Origin: Prorocentrum cordatum
Taxonomy: Eukaryota > Sar > Dinophyceae > Prorocentrales > Prorocentraceae
Length of the DNA stretch: 64,000 nt
NCBI GenBank assembly: GCA_963575745.1
Contig: CAUYUJ010015738.1
Location: 303,842 to 367,841 of the forward strand
Reading direction: 5' to 3'
Every line of letters begins with the position of its first letter. Position 1 is the stretch's first letter. The notes beneath the pieces are model-generated. The model had not been told where the DNA came from. It searched no databases and saw nothing but the letters and a program-made list of their open reading frames with translations. Below are positions 9,730-20,631 of the stretch, piece by piece. The position numbers were made by a program, and so were the translations under genes.

Positions 9730-9909
9730 CTCCAGAATTCGTAATAAAAGGGAGGGGGTCTGGACCCTCCAAGACAAGCCATTTCAGACCTCCCCCGTGG
9801 GAGAACCCTCCAAAACATCGTCCCCAGATCCCCCCAGGCCCTCCAAGATAGCCTGGAAGAGACCTCCCCCCGAAATGAGACCCCCCTCCTTTTATTACGA
9901 AATCTGGAG
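9730..9909 (+). mobile_element. MITE family 6 (CTCCAGATTTCG ends)
   Basis: 180 bp with terminal inverted repeats of about 30 bp (CTCCAGAATTCGTAATAAAA at left, its complement at right), flanked by TA. A nearly identical copy lies at 56,809-56,986 beside the protease gene. The high similarity by eye between copies 47 kb apart suggests recent movement or conversion. Confidence 0.85.
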
Positions 9910-9920
9910 TACTCCTCTTC

Positions 9921-10083
9921 CTCCTTGAGGAGAAAAAGCTTCTGCGCGCCGCCGCGAGCGCCTGTGGAAGCCCGCGCGGAGGTCCGGCATGACCGCGCAG
10001 CCCGTGGGCGGCTGCCTCTCGACGCGGGGGTGGGGCCGCGACGCCCGGGGGGCCACGGCCCGCAGCGCCACCGCCGCCTCCTC
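9921..10083 (+). repeat. Duplicated segment (partner at 5,756-5,935)
   Basis: Second copy of the GCGCCTGTGGAAGCC segment, again ending in a CTC microsatellite. It starts 10 bp after a family-6 MITE. Confidence 0.6.
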
Positions 10084-10390
10084 GTCCTCCCCCTCCTCCT
10101 CCTCGTCCCCCTGCTCCTTCCCCTCCTCCTCCTCGTCCCCCTCCTCCTCCCCCTCCTCCTCATCGTCCCCCTGCTCCTCCTCCTCTTCCTCCCCCTCCTC
10201 CTCCTCGTCCCCCTCCTCCTCCCCCTCCCGCTCCCCCTCCTCCTCCTCCTCCTCGTCCCCCTCCTCCTCCCCCTCCTCCTCGTACCCCTCCTCCTCCCCC
10301 CCTCCTCCTCCCCCTCCTCCTCCTCGTCCCCCTCCTCCTCCCCCGCCCGCTCCCCCTCCTCCTCCTCGTTCCCCCCCCCCCTCCCCCGCC
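10076..10390. repeat. CTC/GTCCCC microsatellite
   Basis: Interrupted CTC repeats with regularly spaced TCGTCCCCCTC units, so it is partly a minisatellite. Confidence 0.95.
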
Positions 10391-10579
10391 TCCCCCTGTC
10401 GCAACGGCTTCAACAATGGGCGCTCTCGGCACGGGCACGGTGGACAAACACGGTTGACTGCGTGGCGATGCCACAGGAGGCCCAGACACACAATCAATCA
10501 AGCTCGGGCATGTGGCGCTGGCGGTTGTACCAATGGATGGCTTCTCTGCGGCAACCTTTGCCCATGGTCCGCCCCAAGG

Positions 10580-10940
10580 GCTCACGCCAGTTGGTGACTC
10601 GAGGAGAGCTCACAGCGCTGGCCGTGGGTTTGTGGGCCTCGCGAGGCGACGCCGTCTGCGTGTCCAGGCGCGGCCAGGTGGTGGGGGGCCTGGCACGCAA
10701 GGCACCCATCATGAACGTCACGGCGACGACGCCGACTTGTGGGCCGAGATGAGGGGTGCCTCCGAGGGCCGTGCCGCCACGATCCAGCTCACCCACTCTC
10801 ACCTCTCGGCCTCGGACGTTGTCGAGGGGCGGGGCACTCTTGGTCTGCGGCAGCGCCGTGGTGGACAAGCTCGTATCCAAGGCTGCCGACGACGCGAGGC
10901 TACCGCAGGAGGTGCGCATGGGGGTCCTGCGGCACGAACG
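10580..10940 (+). pseudogene. LINE RNase H domain fragment
   Basis: In pieces over three frames I read ELTALAVGLWASRGDAVCV, then DADLWAEMRGASEGRAATIQ, then LTHSHLSASDVVEGRG, then AVVDKLVSKAADDARLPQEV. This order matches the RNase H region of dinoflagellate LINEs: E-helix, D-L-W segment, SHL-D box, and (G)N-x-x-VD-x-LA-x-x-A near the end. Each step needs a frame change, so it is a dead fragment. Upstream it runs into the CTC tract and no reverse transcriptase is preserved next to it. Confidence 0.6.
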
Positions 10941-10989
10941 ACGGGCACATCAAGTACGATTGCGACTCTCACATGCTGCGCTGGACAAC

Positions 10990-11570
10990 ATGGCAACGAC
11001 GGGCGAGCAATAGGCTGGAGTCGGAAAACGGAAAGGCTACACAGCCAATGAGATCCCTCCTTCCCCCTCCCCCTCCTGCTGCCGCTGCTGTCGCCTTGCT
11101 CCTCTCAGAGCATGCTTCATCCGAGTGCAAGCAGATGTGTCTGCGGTGTTACTCTAGGGCCGCCAAAGCTTGCATGGAAGAGTGGTGGGCCACATGCTGG
11201 TTTCAGATATAGAGTGTAGACGGATAGATGATGTCACCCTTGAGGGGTTGACGTGTGCATGTTATGGGAGGCTAGGCTCATCCGACTCACCAGCTGTGCG
11301 TAGACACCTTCCACGGGGGTTGGTGCTGCAGCCTCTGCGGAGCTATCGCCGAAAACCAGTTGCGGTCCCTCTGTGATCCCTCCAAGGGCACGTAGACTCG
11401 TTAACGAAGGCCCGTAGAGTACCTCGATCGGATCTCAGCTGGGGAACGGCCCATAGTCCTGAGCCAAGCCGAGTTGAAGGCCAGGCGTTAGAGGCAATGA
11501 TCTATGGTGCAATGGTGTTGATTACACGTCACTTGCATTCCTCAACGGATTACACTCCACTTCACTCCAC
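10990..11570. other. Intergenic, no gene supported
   Basis: Non-repetitive sequence downstream of the RNase H fragment. A short plus frame ending KQMCLRCYSRAAKACMEEWW (about 11,130-11,195) could be LINE tail, but I cannot support it. Confidence 0.4.
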
Positions 11571-11574
11571 TCCT

Positions 11575-11740
11575 TTCCTCCTCCGCCTCCTCCTCCTCCT
11601 CATCTTGCTCCTCCACCATCTCCTCTCCTCATTCACGTATTCCCCGTTCTCTTCGTCCTCCTCCTCATCCTCATCTCTCCTGCTCCTCATCCTCCTCCTC
11701 CTCGTGCTGGCCCTGCTGCTAGTGGATTCCTCCTGATCCC
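11575..11740. repeat. TCC microsatellite
   Basis: Imperfect CTC/CTCAT tract leading into the CAT tract at 11,750. Confidence 0.95.
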
Positions 11741-11749
11741 TCCTGTATT

Positions 11750-11764
11750 CATCACCACCATCAT

Positions 11765-11798
<34 letters not shown>

Positions 11799-11973
11799 AT
11801 CATCAGCATCATCAGCATCAGCATCAGCGTCAACATCAGCATCATTATCATCACCACCACCGTCAGCAGCATTGCAATCAACACCAGCATCATCATCAGC
11901 ATCAACGCCGCCACCATCATCACCATCAGCAGCAACATCATCATCGTCGTCACCATCATCAACATCGTCATCG

Positions 11974-12024
<51 letters not shown>

Positions 12025-12050
12025 ACATCCTCATCATCACCCTTCCTAAT
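11750..12050. repeat. CAT/CAG microsatellite
   Basis: 300 bp of CAT with CAG, CAC and GTC variants. The purest part is 11,970-12,030. Confidence 0.97.
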
Positions 12051-12054
12051 CATC

Positions 12055-13360
12055 CACTGGCTCCTGATCACCTGACACATCCTACGCAAATGTACACAGT
12101 CTCATAGATGCTTGCGTATCGTCAGGTGGGGCCAATGTCTTCTAGGAAACACCAGTCGGCGGATGCAACGGGGCACTGCACCGCAATGCGTTGTAATGTA
12201 CTTCAGTCCCCCACTGCGCTGCACTGCGCAGCAAACCGCAACCCATCAAAACGACTGATGGCGACTCCTTGGCATTGACATGTGGCGACTTGCACCCCAT
12301 GCACCAACCTTGGATGCAAACTCCGCAAAGCTTCAGATGTTCTTTGACCCAGGTGCTGTACTATAGGACGCCCCACGGTATCTATGGCGCTGGGCAGGGA
12401 GATCATAACTTGAGTAAGAGGACGAGGAGGAGGAATCGCAGCAGCAGGAAGAGAGGAAAAGGAAGGAGGATGGATGGGGGAAAGGAGAAGGGTGATGAGC
12501 AGGACGAGGAGGGCAAGGGAGGGAGAGAAGGAGGGAGGAAGGGGGAGAAGGAAGGGACGGGAGGAAAGCGAGGCAGATGTTCTGCACATCCACCGCCTGG
12601 GGAACCGATGTCCCAGGACTGACGGGGGCATAGGGCATGAAATGCTATGGGCCCTTGCATGTCCAGAACTACGACCTCCCGGTCAGAGAGGTCGATATGT
12701 GCAGCGACCAGCCTCGGAGAGGGGAGGAGCGAGGACGGGGAGGAGGACAGCGGAGATGAGCAGGGCGGGAAAGGGGAGCGAGGGGAGGGTGGGAGGGAGG
12801 AGCAGGGAAAGAGAAGGACAGGGGGAAGATGAACATTTGCAAGCTGGGTGCGGGACCAAAACGTGGCGACATCCTAGAGCAGATGGGGTCCCGAACCCGC
12901 AGCGATATGATCGCTGTTGGGCAGGCGACGCCTGCCCCGAAAGGGCAGCGCAGGCGGCGACACCGACAGCGAATCCCGCCCAGCATGGACAAGAACTTCT
13001 GCCAGGAGCTATCGGCATCGAATTGGGATCCACCGTGGGTCTGTTACTGGATGGGGGGCACGTAGCGAACGCGGAAACACATATCCAGCTTCTCAGTGCA
13101 TCTGGGGTCTGGCGACAGGGCGCGGCGCCAACGCGACGCCCACGAACGTTCGATGCTAGTTATCGAACCGAAGGCTATGATCAAAATACGCGTCGCCACG
13201 GCTCGAATCGGCACGCAGTCGGAATCGGATCGAATCGGCCGCGCAAAGATGCACGACAGCGAGAGGAAGCATCGGGCCGCATCGGATCGTTGGAGCATCG
13301 GGGGGGGTCGAATTCGACTGGGCCAGCCAGAACCGATCGGCTCGAAAGCTATGGGCCCTG
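12055..13360. other. Intergenic, purine-rich patches
   Basis: Contains GGA/GGGA-rich stretches (12,420-12,570 and 12,720-12,830) and otherwise unique GC-rich sequence. No convincing coding frame: the long frames here change composition at the purine patches and match no family I recognise. Confidence 0.5.
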
Positions 13361-13368
13361 GCTTCTGC

Positions 13369-13550
13369 CGGGGGCGGCCAAGAGGGGGGCGTCCAAGAGG
13401 GGGGGGGGCGCAAGTCAAGGCCAGGGGCACGTGCGCGGCCCAGGGACGTTGAAAAAACTAAGCAGAGGCGCCATGACATCGGGGAAATATCGTGGCCTAC
13501 GCCATGACATCCCCCCCCCCTGGTCATCACCCCCCTCTTGGCCGCCCCCG
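13369..13550. mobile_element. Inverted-repeat element, family 9
   Basis: Terminal repeat CGGGGGCGGCCAAGAGGGGG at left with its complement at right (CCCCCTCTTGGCCGCCCCCG), 182 bp in all. A second copy with a worn right end lies at 53,096-53,297. Both contain CGTGCGCGGCC or CATGTGCGCGGCC and GCGCCATGA in the middle. Target duplication is not clear. Confidence 0.75.
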
Positions 13551-13556
13551 ATGGGT

Positions 13557-13740
13557 GCCGCGATCTCGCGTCGTGACGTCCCAAGCGTCGGTTTCTGACA
13601 CCGCGTGGATCGCCGCGGCTTCCCGACCGTGCGAATCTCTCGATGTCGGCCGGCTCCGGGCCGCTGGCCGCGCTCAGCCTGGAGAGCCCAACGCGAGGCG
13701 TGCGCTCGCTGGCCCCACGGCACGATACTGACGTGATCCG
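13557..13740 (+). mobile_element. MITE family 2, diverged copy
   Basis: Shares TCGCGTCGTGACGTCCCAAG and GGTTTCTGACACCGC with the family-2 elements at 21,116-21,303 and 33,435-33,622. The right end (GGCACGATACTGACG) is worn. It abuts the family-9 element. Confidence 0.5.
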
Positions 13741-13827
13741 CCTGCGGCGGAGGCCGGGCGCTCGCCGAGTACTCCCCACTTTGCCGCCCCCGACTTCTGG
13801 TGTTGGCCCCCACTCCTTCACGTCACC

Positions 13828-14130
13828 GGAGGAGGAGGAGGAGGAGGTGGAGGAGGAGGAGGAGGAGGAGGAGGAGCAGAGCGAGGGGCGCACGCGGGAG
13901 CCTCGGAACGAGGGGGGGACGGAGAGGGAGGGAGAGATGGAGGAGGAGATGGAGGAGGAGGAGGAGGAGGAGGAGGAGGAGGAGGAGGAGGAGGAGGAGG
14001 AGAACATAGGGCGAGGGAGGAGCAGAGGGAGGGGAGAGAGGGGAAGAGGAGGAAAGAGGGAGAGGAGAGGGAGAGGAGAGGGGAGGGAGGAGAGGGAGAG
14101 TAGAAGGAGGAGGAGGACGAGAAGTAAGAA
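13828..14130. repeat. GAG microsatellite, impure
   Basis: GGA/GAG tract, purest at 13,955-14,000, passing into GGGAGAG-rich sequence that ends 20 bp before the spliced-leader relict. Confidence 0.95.
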
Positions 14131-14148
14131 GACGGCAAATAAGAGACG

Positions 14149-14170
14149 ACCGTAGCCATTTTGGCCCAAG
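14149..14170 (+). other. Dinoflagellate spliced-leader relict
   Basis: ACCGTAGCCATTTTGGCCCA then AG. The published 22-nt leader is DCCGTAGCCATTTTGGCTCA then AG, so 21 of 22 positions agree and only one T is changed to C. A functional SL RNA gene would have a GT donor right after CAAG. Here TTCG follows, so this is more likely a leader carried into the genome by reintegration of a trans-spliced mRNA. It is the strongest taxonomic marker in the window. Confidence 0.8.
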
Positions 14171-14180
14171 TTCGAACCCC

Positions 14181-15014
14181 GTGTCGCGGGGGCTCGAGCT
14201 TGGAGGTTTCCCGCCGCCGTGCGACAACCATCGAGGGGGCGGCCGACGCAGACATCCTCTCACGGGACGGACACCCCTGGTGTCCTTTGCTCTCGCTGCC
14301 GCCTCCTACTCTTCGGGCGCCGTTGGACAGGGCCGTGGGAAGGGCGACTATGACTGCGCGAAGGGTGGCCAGGTCGTGTGCTCAAATTGCGGGTGCAAAA
14401 AGGACCCTGCCTGTCTTCGCTCCTGCTATCACTACGAGTGTGATCTCCCGCGCCTTCAACTCTCCCAGCCTGCGCCCCTCCGCGGAAGTGCCTGGGGTGG
14501 AGGCCAAAGGGGGGAAAACAGGTGGAAGGTGGAAGTGCTCCTGTCGGGGGAGAGGGCAGACCTGGCGCCAACAGCACCGTCCCCCGGGCTCCTGCCAGGG
14601 GAAGCAGGGGGCCCACAGAGGACGTACGCGCCCAGCTGTGCACATGAACACGGCCCCCCTCGATTCGCGAGACTGGCCGCGTCATACGAAGATTTGTGCA
14701 GTGCGTGCTCTCGAAACCAGCGTGGATTCATGTGCATGCGCGTCCTTCTTTCGCTCCTGCCTGAGGAAGGTCGGGCCTGGAAGAGCTTGCCTGCCCCGCC
14801 CCCTGCAGCTTGCGGCCCCCGACGGGAAGCTCCACCACGAGCTGCCAGGGGCCGCCGCGGAGGGCGCCGCATCCGCTCGGGCTGTGGAAAGGAGGCCAGG
14901 CGCCAGGCCGTGCCGCCCAGCCCGTTTCGAGGGCAGAGAACCCACCCAGATAAGAACCACCCTTTGCACGCGAGGCCGTTCAGTGAACGCACGCAAAGAA
15001 GGAATCGAGCATGA
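14181..15014 (+). CDS. Open frame downstream of the SL relict, Cys-rich segment, unknown
   Basis: A 277-codon frame opens with ATG 11 nt after the leader relict, the arrangement expected of a retroposed trans-spliced message. Residues 56-89 contain GKGDYDCAKGGQVVCSNCGC, then KKDPACLRSC and YHYEC, a compact cysteine cluster that could bind metal. The rest is GC-driven, P/R/G-rich and overlapped by other open frames (14,161-15,027 and the minus strand), so much of it may be non-coding. No family is recognised. Start choice rests only on proximity to the relict. Confidence 0.25.
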   Translation: MSRGLELGGFPPPCDNHRGGGRRRHPLTGRTPLVSFALAAASYSSGAVGQGRGKGDYDCAKGGQVVCSNCGCKKDPACLRSCYHYECDLPRLQLSQPAPLRGSAWGGGQRGENRWKVEVLLSGERADLAPTAPSPGLLPGEAGGPQRTYAPSCAHEHGPPRFARLAASYEDLCSACSRNQRGFMCMRVLLSLLPEEGRAWKSLPAPPPAACGPRREAPPRAARGRRGGRRIRSGCGKEARRQAVPPSPFRGQRTHPDKNHPLHARPFSERTQRRNRA

Positions 15015-15244
15015 CAAGGCTGTTTAGTCAACGCCCACGGCCGCTTAGTAAACGCGAATTGTCGGGTCCGGGTGGCTGTTCCTCCCTTGACAATTCTCCT
15101 CCGTGCAGAGCAAGGCTGCGTCCGCCGTGCTGAGCGTATAATGAACGGCTAGAAGACGAGCACGCGGAATTCTCTCGGGGCATTGGCGAGGCGACTGCTC
15201 GGAGGGCTCAGTGGGCTACGGCGGGGGGCCTCGGGTGAGGAAAC

Positions 15245-15352
15245 CTCCGATGAGGAACCCAGGGCCTGGAGGCCAGTGGAAAGCCAACATCGCGGACGGG
15301 CCACGGACATCACCGCCGCCCTCCTCAGATAAGGAGCCCTCCAGGGTCTGAG
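15245..15352. repeat. Interspersed repeat family 11
   Basis: About 107 bp shared with 21,618-21,725. Common landmarks are CTGGAGGCCA, GCCACGGA, TCACCGCCGCCCTC and CCCTCCAGGGTCTG. The minus frame TLEGSLSEEGGGDVRG is also preserved (TLEGSLSDEGGGDIRG in the other copy), so a coding origin is possible. Confidence 0.65.
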
Positions 15353-15531
15353 GCCTCCCGTGCACCTTCCTTGGCCACCGCCCCCACCGTGCTGCCATCC
15401 GGGGGGGGGGAGGGCGGCGGCCGAGGCGGCGGCCCGTGCAGCAGCCGCCGCCGCAGCGCCTCGAGCTGGCACTGTAAGCCAGTTGCCACGCCAGATCCTC
15501 CAGCCCTCGCTCAGCTAACCAGCCTCGAGCG

Positions 15532-15656
15532 TACCCCTATCCCTAAGAGGGGCGAGCAAAAAGCGAGGACAATCTTAGGGATAGGCCCTCAAAAAATGAG
15601 GGAATCCTTGAGATCGGCATCGAGGTGAGGTGATGTCAAACGTAGGGATAGGGATA
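15532..15656. mobile_element. TA-bounded inverted-repeat element, family 12
   Basis: 125 bp from TACCCCTATCCCTAAG to CGTAGGGATAGGGATA, with an internal CTTAGGGATAGG. The ends are inverted and begin and end with TA. Single copy in the window. Confidence 0.55.
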
Positions 15657-15659
15657 TGT

Positions 15660-16140
15660 TCCAGGCTGGTAATCAGCAGCTGGGCGAATTCCAGGACGTT
15701 CTGGCAGGCCCTCGCCTGCGAGAGGCTCGTGGCCCGCTGCGGCAAGAGTTCCGTGGCCTCGCCAGCACCCGCGCCAGGCGTGCAGTCTTGGCCCTCGCGA
15801 GGGGGCCGATGCCGAGCAAGGGCACGTGGACCAGCCTGTGCCTGGGCTCATGGACGTTGGCGATGTTGACGACGTGTTCCAGGCAGCTGCTGTTCCTGAG
15901 GCAGTCAAGCGCGATCCGACCGACGCCCTCAGGCATGCCTGTGAGAAACCACGTTTCGCTTCCCCGGGCCCGATGGGCGTGTCTTCAACTACGACACGGC
16001 AAATCATCAGGAGTGGGCGAATTCCGAATACGGAGTACAGCGTCCATCCTGGGAGCTATCTTACCGAATCGAGTCTTCCTTGTCACATCACGGTGATTCT
16101 CCTGCTTCAGAATGGTAAAATGATTCCGTGGACCTTCTCC
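15660..16140. other. Intergenic, no gene supported
   Basis: GC-rich, non-repetitive. Frames on both strands are open (for example minus 15,673-15,936), but none resembles a known family. Confidence 0.4.
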
Positions 16141-16149
16141 GCATGAGTT

Positions 16150-16880
16150 GGGTTCCGCTTATGTGTTCTTCGACCAGCTGGGCTCCTTCTCTACAGCTGC
16201 GGCATCGTGGCATCCTGGGTTCCGCCCAGTGAATCCGTCGGGGACCTGGCTGACCCCAGAGAAGGTTGAGACCCAACCCCTGTGGAACCCAGGGGGAGGA
16301 AATCGCTGGAGGAGGAGGCCGCGGACATGATATGAGATGGAATCTTGTGCATGGTCGAATCGCCATGGGTCGGCTTCACAGATCTGTTCGTCGCCCAGAG
16401 TGGCGGCATCTCCTGTTGCCACACTATGGCCGCCAGGCGTCCGCTAGGCGCCGCCGTCGAGGACACGGCTGGCCCCAGAGGTGGGGGCCCACCCACTGTG
16501 GAGCTCAGAGGCAGGGGACTCGCTGGAGGGGAAGGCCGCGGGCTTGCCATGCTATTGCGTCTTGCACTTTTTCCGCAGATTGCGGGGTCCACTTCGCAGA
16601 TCGGGTCTCCGACCAGCTGGGCCGCACCTGCCGCTGCGGCATCATGGCCGCCCGGGTTCCGCCCAGCGCCGCCGTCGAAGGCCTGGCCACTCCCTGAGAC
16701 GGTAGAGGCCCACCCCCCTGTGGAACTCAAGGGATGGGCATCGCTGGAGGAGGAGGCCGCGGACCAGCCGTGATATTGCGTCTTGTACACTTCCGCAGGT
16801 TACGGCGTCGGCATCGCAGATCGGGTCGCCAGCCAGCTGAGCTGCATCTACCGCTGCGGCATCATTACCTTCGCGGACTC
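16150..16880 (+). repeat. About 215-bp tandem repeat, three units
   Basis: Each unit has CAGCTGGGC or a variant, GCTGCGGCATC, GGGTTCCGCCCAG, CCTGTGGAACTCA or a variant, and CGCTGGAGGAGGAGGCCGCG. Units begin near 16,150, 16,370 and 16,600. They are considerably diverged. The array runs up to the LINE endonuclease fragment at 17 kb. Confidence 0.7.
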
Positions 16881-17079
16881 GCTTTCGCGGGGCGCTCTTG
16901 GCACGTTCGGAGGCTACTGTGGTTCCTACTAAGTGCGCGCCTGTTCGTGGAGCTGCCGAGCCGCGGACATCCACCCTCCTGCCTGATAGTTTTGCCACGT
17001 TCAGTGGGTCGGATTCGTTTGCGGAGGCCCGAGCCGACATGGGCGGGGTGAGGTTGCTGACAGAAAGCCCAGCTTCACG

Positions 17080-17603
17080 GAGTTCGCGAACACCACCACC
17101 GCAGACATCGCTTGCCTTCAGGACCACTGACGCCGTGGAGCACTTTACAAGCACCGAATGTCGCAGCTTCAACGGCGGGGCTGGAGACTGTACTTTTGGC
17201 AGGCCGTCCACACCGACGCGGGGAAACCGTCGGCTGGCACTTTCATCACTGCGCGCAATGCCCTTGATACGTGGACTTCTCCCGGAGGCGCTGGCACCGT
17301 GTGCAGTGGTCGTGAGTTTCGAGGTGCTTCTTCAGAAAAGCTACGAGTGACGCCGTTGCATGATATTCCGTGTGTTTGAACAACTCTGAAGGTATGCCCA
17401 AGACAGATCGGCTCATCTTGGGCTCGATATGGAGAGACTGCTTCGCGCGCACTTTGCCTTTCTTAGTTGGATGGGATTTCAACCTGGGTCCTACTAAGAT
17501 CGAATCGCATGTACCGACTCAGCTGGGCTGTACCATCAGGTCTCTAGGAATGCCTACTTTCGTGGGGGCGAACGCTACCGTCATCGATCTCGCCGCTACC
17601 TGA
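17080..17603 (+). pseudogene. LINE AP-endonuclease fragment
   Basis: Reads, with frame changes, NTTTADIACLQ (about 17,090-17,125), LQRRGWRLYFWQAVHTDAGK with PSAGTFI (17,160-17,250), and PFLVGWDFNLGPTKIES (17,457-17,508), then LGCTIRSLGMPTF and VIDLAAT. These match, in order, the N-terminal IQE-type segment, the GG-AGV segment and the GDFN box of exonuclease-endonuclease-phosphatase domains in LINE ORF2. GDFN has become GWDFN and several frameshifts are present, so it is inactive. No reverse transcriptase follows. Confidence 0.65.
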
Positions 17604-17609
17604 GTCGCA

Positions 17610-18150
17610 AGCGGCTTTCGGTCCACCGCGGTCCCAAAGGTGACAGGGGTCATCGCCGACATCCGAATCCACGACCCTAGGGCATGCCAACATGCCCCGC
17701 ATGAGCCAGTTGCCCCAGCCGTGCAGCTTCTAGTTTTGTTGTCGGCGCCCTTTGACCATTGAGTGACAGAGCGTCCGCTTGGTCTTTGTGGTCTGTGAGG
17801 AACATCGGAAAACATGAACAATAGGAGTCATAATATTAATAATCATAATAGCAATCATCCTCAGCATCAAAAGAAGAAGCGGGAATGCAGAAAGAAAGAT
17901 GACGACTCGGGCGCGGCGTCATGGGAAACGGTACGAGACACGAGGGGGGGGGGGTAACGAAGGCGCACCTTTCGTGCACCTGCGAGGAACCAGGCCCCAA
18001 GGGGGGCCCTTTGGGGCCGCTGGTCGCGCCCCATGACGAAGCTCAAGTCGGGCCTGTCCCTCTACAGGAGGAACATCCAAACATAGCTTCAACATAATAT
18101 GGGAATGATTTTTCTAAATATGTTTGACAATGTTTGGATCCTTTTTGTCA
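17610..18150. other. Intergenic
   Basis: Unique sequence with an AT-richer patch (17,820-17,870) and a GGGGGCCCTTTGGGGCC dyad near 18,000. No gene seen. Confidence 0.45.
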
Positions 18151-18350
18151 CGGGAACGTAAGACCTGGGTACAGGGGACTCGGAAATCCCCGACGAGGTC
18201 GTCAAAAAAATGACGAGGCCGAGCCTGCATTTTGACGAGGCCTCCCGCTGCAGACATCCCACGAAACTCCTCCTCGTCAAAATCCGAGGCGCGGTCGTCA
18301 AAAAACGATGACGAACCCGAGTCCTGGCAAACCCGGGTCTTGCGCTCCCC
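18151..18350. mobile_element. Foldback element, family 7, copy 1
   Basis: Ends CGGGAACGTAAGACCTGGGT and its imperfect complement ACCCGGGTCTTGCGCTCCCC, about 200 bp. It shares ATGACGAG, CTCCCGCTGCA and CAAACCCG landmarks with 22,664-22,864, which has cleaner ends. Confidence 0.65.
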
Positions 18351-18589
18351 CGATTTTGGCGTATGCTTGTTTGTCGTCGAAACTCGGCATGCACATGCCC
18401 GACCTAAGACGACGCGCCCGAGGCGCCGAGGGCGGGGCGCGCGCCGAGGGCCCCGCGGGGCCCCCGCCCGGGGCAGGCCTGAGGCCCCACTGGTCCAGGC
18501 TGCCGGGCGGCCTCGACACCAGCGGCAGGCCCCCGGAGTGCGCGGGAGGGGCCAGCCTCGCTGGGGGGCGGGGGGGGGGGCTCTCCCTG

Positions 18590-18875
18590 CTCCGCCTCCT
18601 CCCTCCCCCCTCCCTCCTTCCCTCCGCCTCCGCCTCCGCCTCCGCCCCCGCCTCCTCCTCCTCCGCCTCCTCCCTCCTCTCCTCCCTCTCCTCCCTCTCC
18701 TCCCTCTCCTCCCTCTCCTCCTCTCCTCCTCCCTCCTCCTCCTCCTCTCCTCCTCCTCCTCTCCTCCTCCTCCTCCTCCTCCTCTTCCTCCTCCTCCTCC
18801 TTCTCCTCTCCCGCTCCTCTTCCTCCTCCTCCCTCCTCCTCCTCCTCCTCTCCTCCTCCTCCTCCTCCTCCTCAC
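18590..18875. repeat. CTC/CTCCCT microsatellite
   Basis: Impure CTC tract with CTCCCT hexamers around 18,665-18,730. Confidence 0.95.
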
Positions 18876-18879
18876 CCAC

Positions 18880-19545
<666 letters not shown>

Positions 19546-19549
19546 TCCC

Positions 19550-20455
19550 TCCCTCCCTCCTCCCTCCCTCCAATCCTTCTCCTTCCCCAATCCCTCTAGA
19601 CAGCATACGGTTGCTGCAACGCCGAGCTGAATCCAAAAGAGAATCCTCCATCCCTCCTCGAGGATGACGACGACCAGGGGGGAGATAAGGGGGGGGACAG
19701 ACGAGGGGAAGGGGAGGGGGGGAAGATGACGGAGGAGAAGAAGAGGAGGAGGAGGAGGAGAAGGAGAAGGAGGGAAGAGACAGGAGGACGACGCGGGCGC
19801 AGAGCTCATCCTTCCACCTGGAGCGCCCCCCCCAAACTAAATTGTCCCGGATACGTTGGCCGTGGCGTGCCCGCGACTCTAGGAGGACGGCTGCCTTTCC
19901 TCTCTGCCGGCTTCCCCAAGGGCTCCCAACTTCGCGCTTCGCGCTGCGCGAAGCGCGAAGTGCGAATAGCTTCGGGCTCTCGCGCCGCCTCCCAGGGGAG
20001 CAGAGGAGGATGAGGAGGCATCGGAGCCGAACCGCGAAGCGCGAAGCGCGAATAGCTTCGCGCCCTCGAGGGCGCCCTTACCTTCACCCCCTCCCTCCCC
20101 TCCCTCCCTTCCTCCCGAAGAGCCCTGGGGGCACCCGCAGGGGCTCCCCGCCCCCGTCGCACCAGGGGAGGCCCCCCGGGCGCTGGGGCCCTGGCCCGGG
20201 GCCACTCGCCCGCCACCGCCCAGACGCAGGCTCTGCGAGGACGGCCCCGTGGCTCTCCGGGCCTCCCTTCCTCCCTCGCTCCCTCCGTCCGTCCGTGCGG
20301 ATGCCACGGCAATTCACACCCTAGCAATCCCACCGTGGAATCAAACCCGTGTTTGGAACGTTTTGATGGGGTGCTCTTTCAAAAATGGCTTAACAGCTGT
20401 TGCGTTACGTGGTCAGGACACGTGTTGAACATGCTCAGAGATCTGGAAGCACATA
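19550..20455. other. Intergenic with CGAAGCG dyads
   Basis: CCCTCC-rich at left, then GC-rich. Contains a perfect 31-nt odd palindrome (19,930-19,960) and two copies of GCGAATAGCTTCG (19,962-19,974 and near 20,048). No gene is supported. Confidence 0.5.
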
Positions 20456-20631
20456 CAGTTGGGGCGTTGACCCAAGGAACCCTAAATAAGGAACGAGGCC
20501 ACTTTTTCTCATACATTAAACCCCGATGTTCCATGGAAAACCTCAGGAAAACCCAAGGAGCACTGTAAAACAACTCAGGAACACGGAGCCCCTCCCAAAC
20601 GAAAAGGGTTCCTTCTTCAGAGCCCCGACTG
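20456..20631 (+). mobile_element. MITE family 1
   Basis: 176 bp, TA-flanked on both sides (20,454-20,455 and 20,632-20,633). Left CAGTTGGGGC, right GCCCCGACTG. Confidence 0.88.

Noticed and set aside
14149-14170. Functional SL RNA gene
   Set aside because: No GT donor follows CAAG and no Sm-like site or stem-loops are evident.
14165-14190. tRNA T-arm (GTTCGAACC) downstream of the leader relict
   Set aside because: The flanks do not form a T stem, acceptor stem or anticodon arm. The match to the B-box is coincidental.
15532-15656. Internal telomere repeat
   Set aside because: TAGGGATAGGGATA is not the TTTAGGG repeat and occurs as two inverted ends, fitting a short element better.
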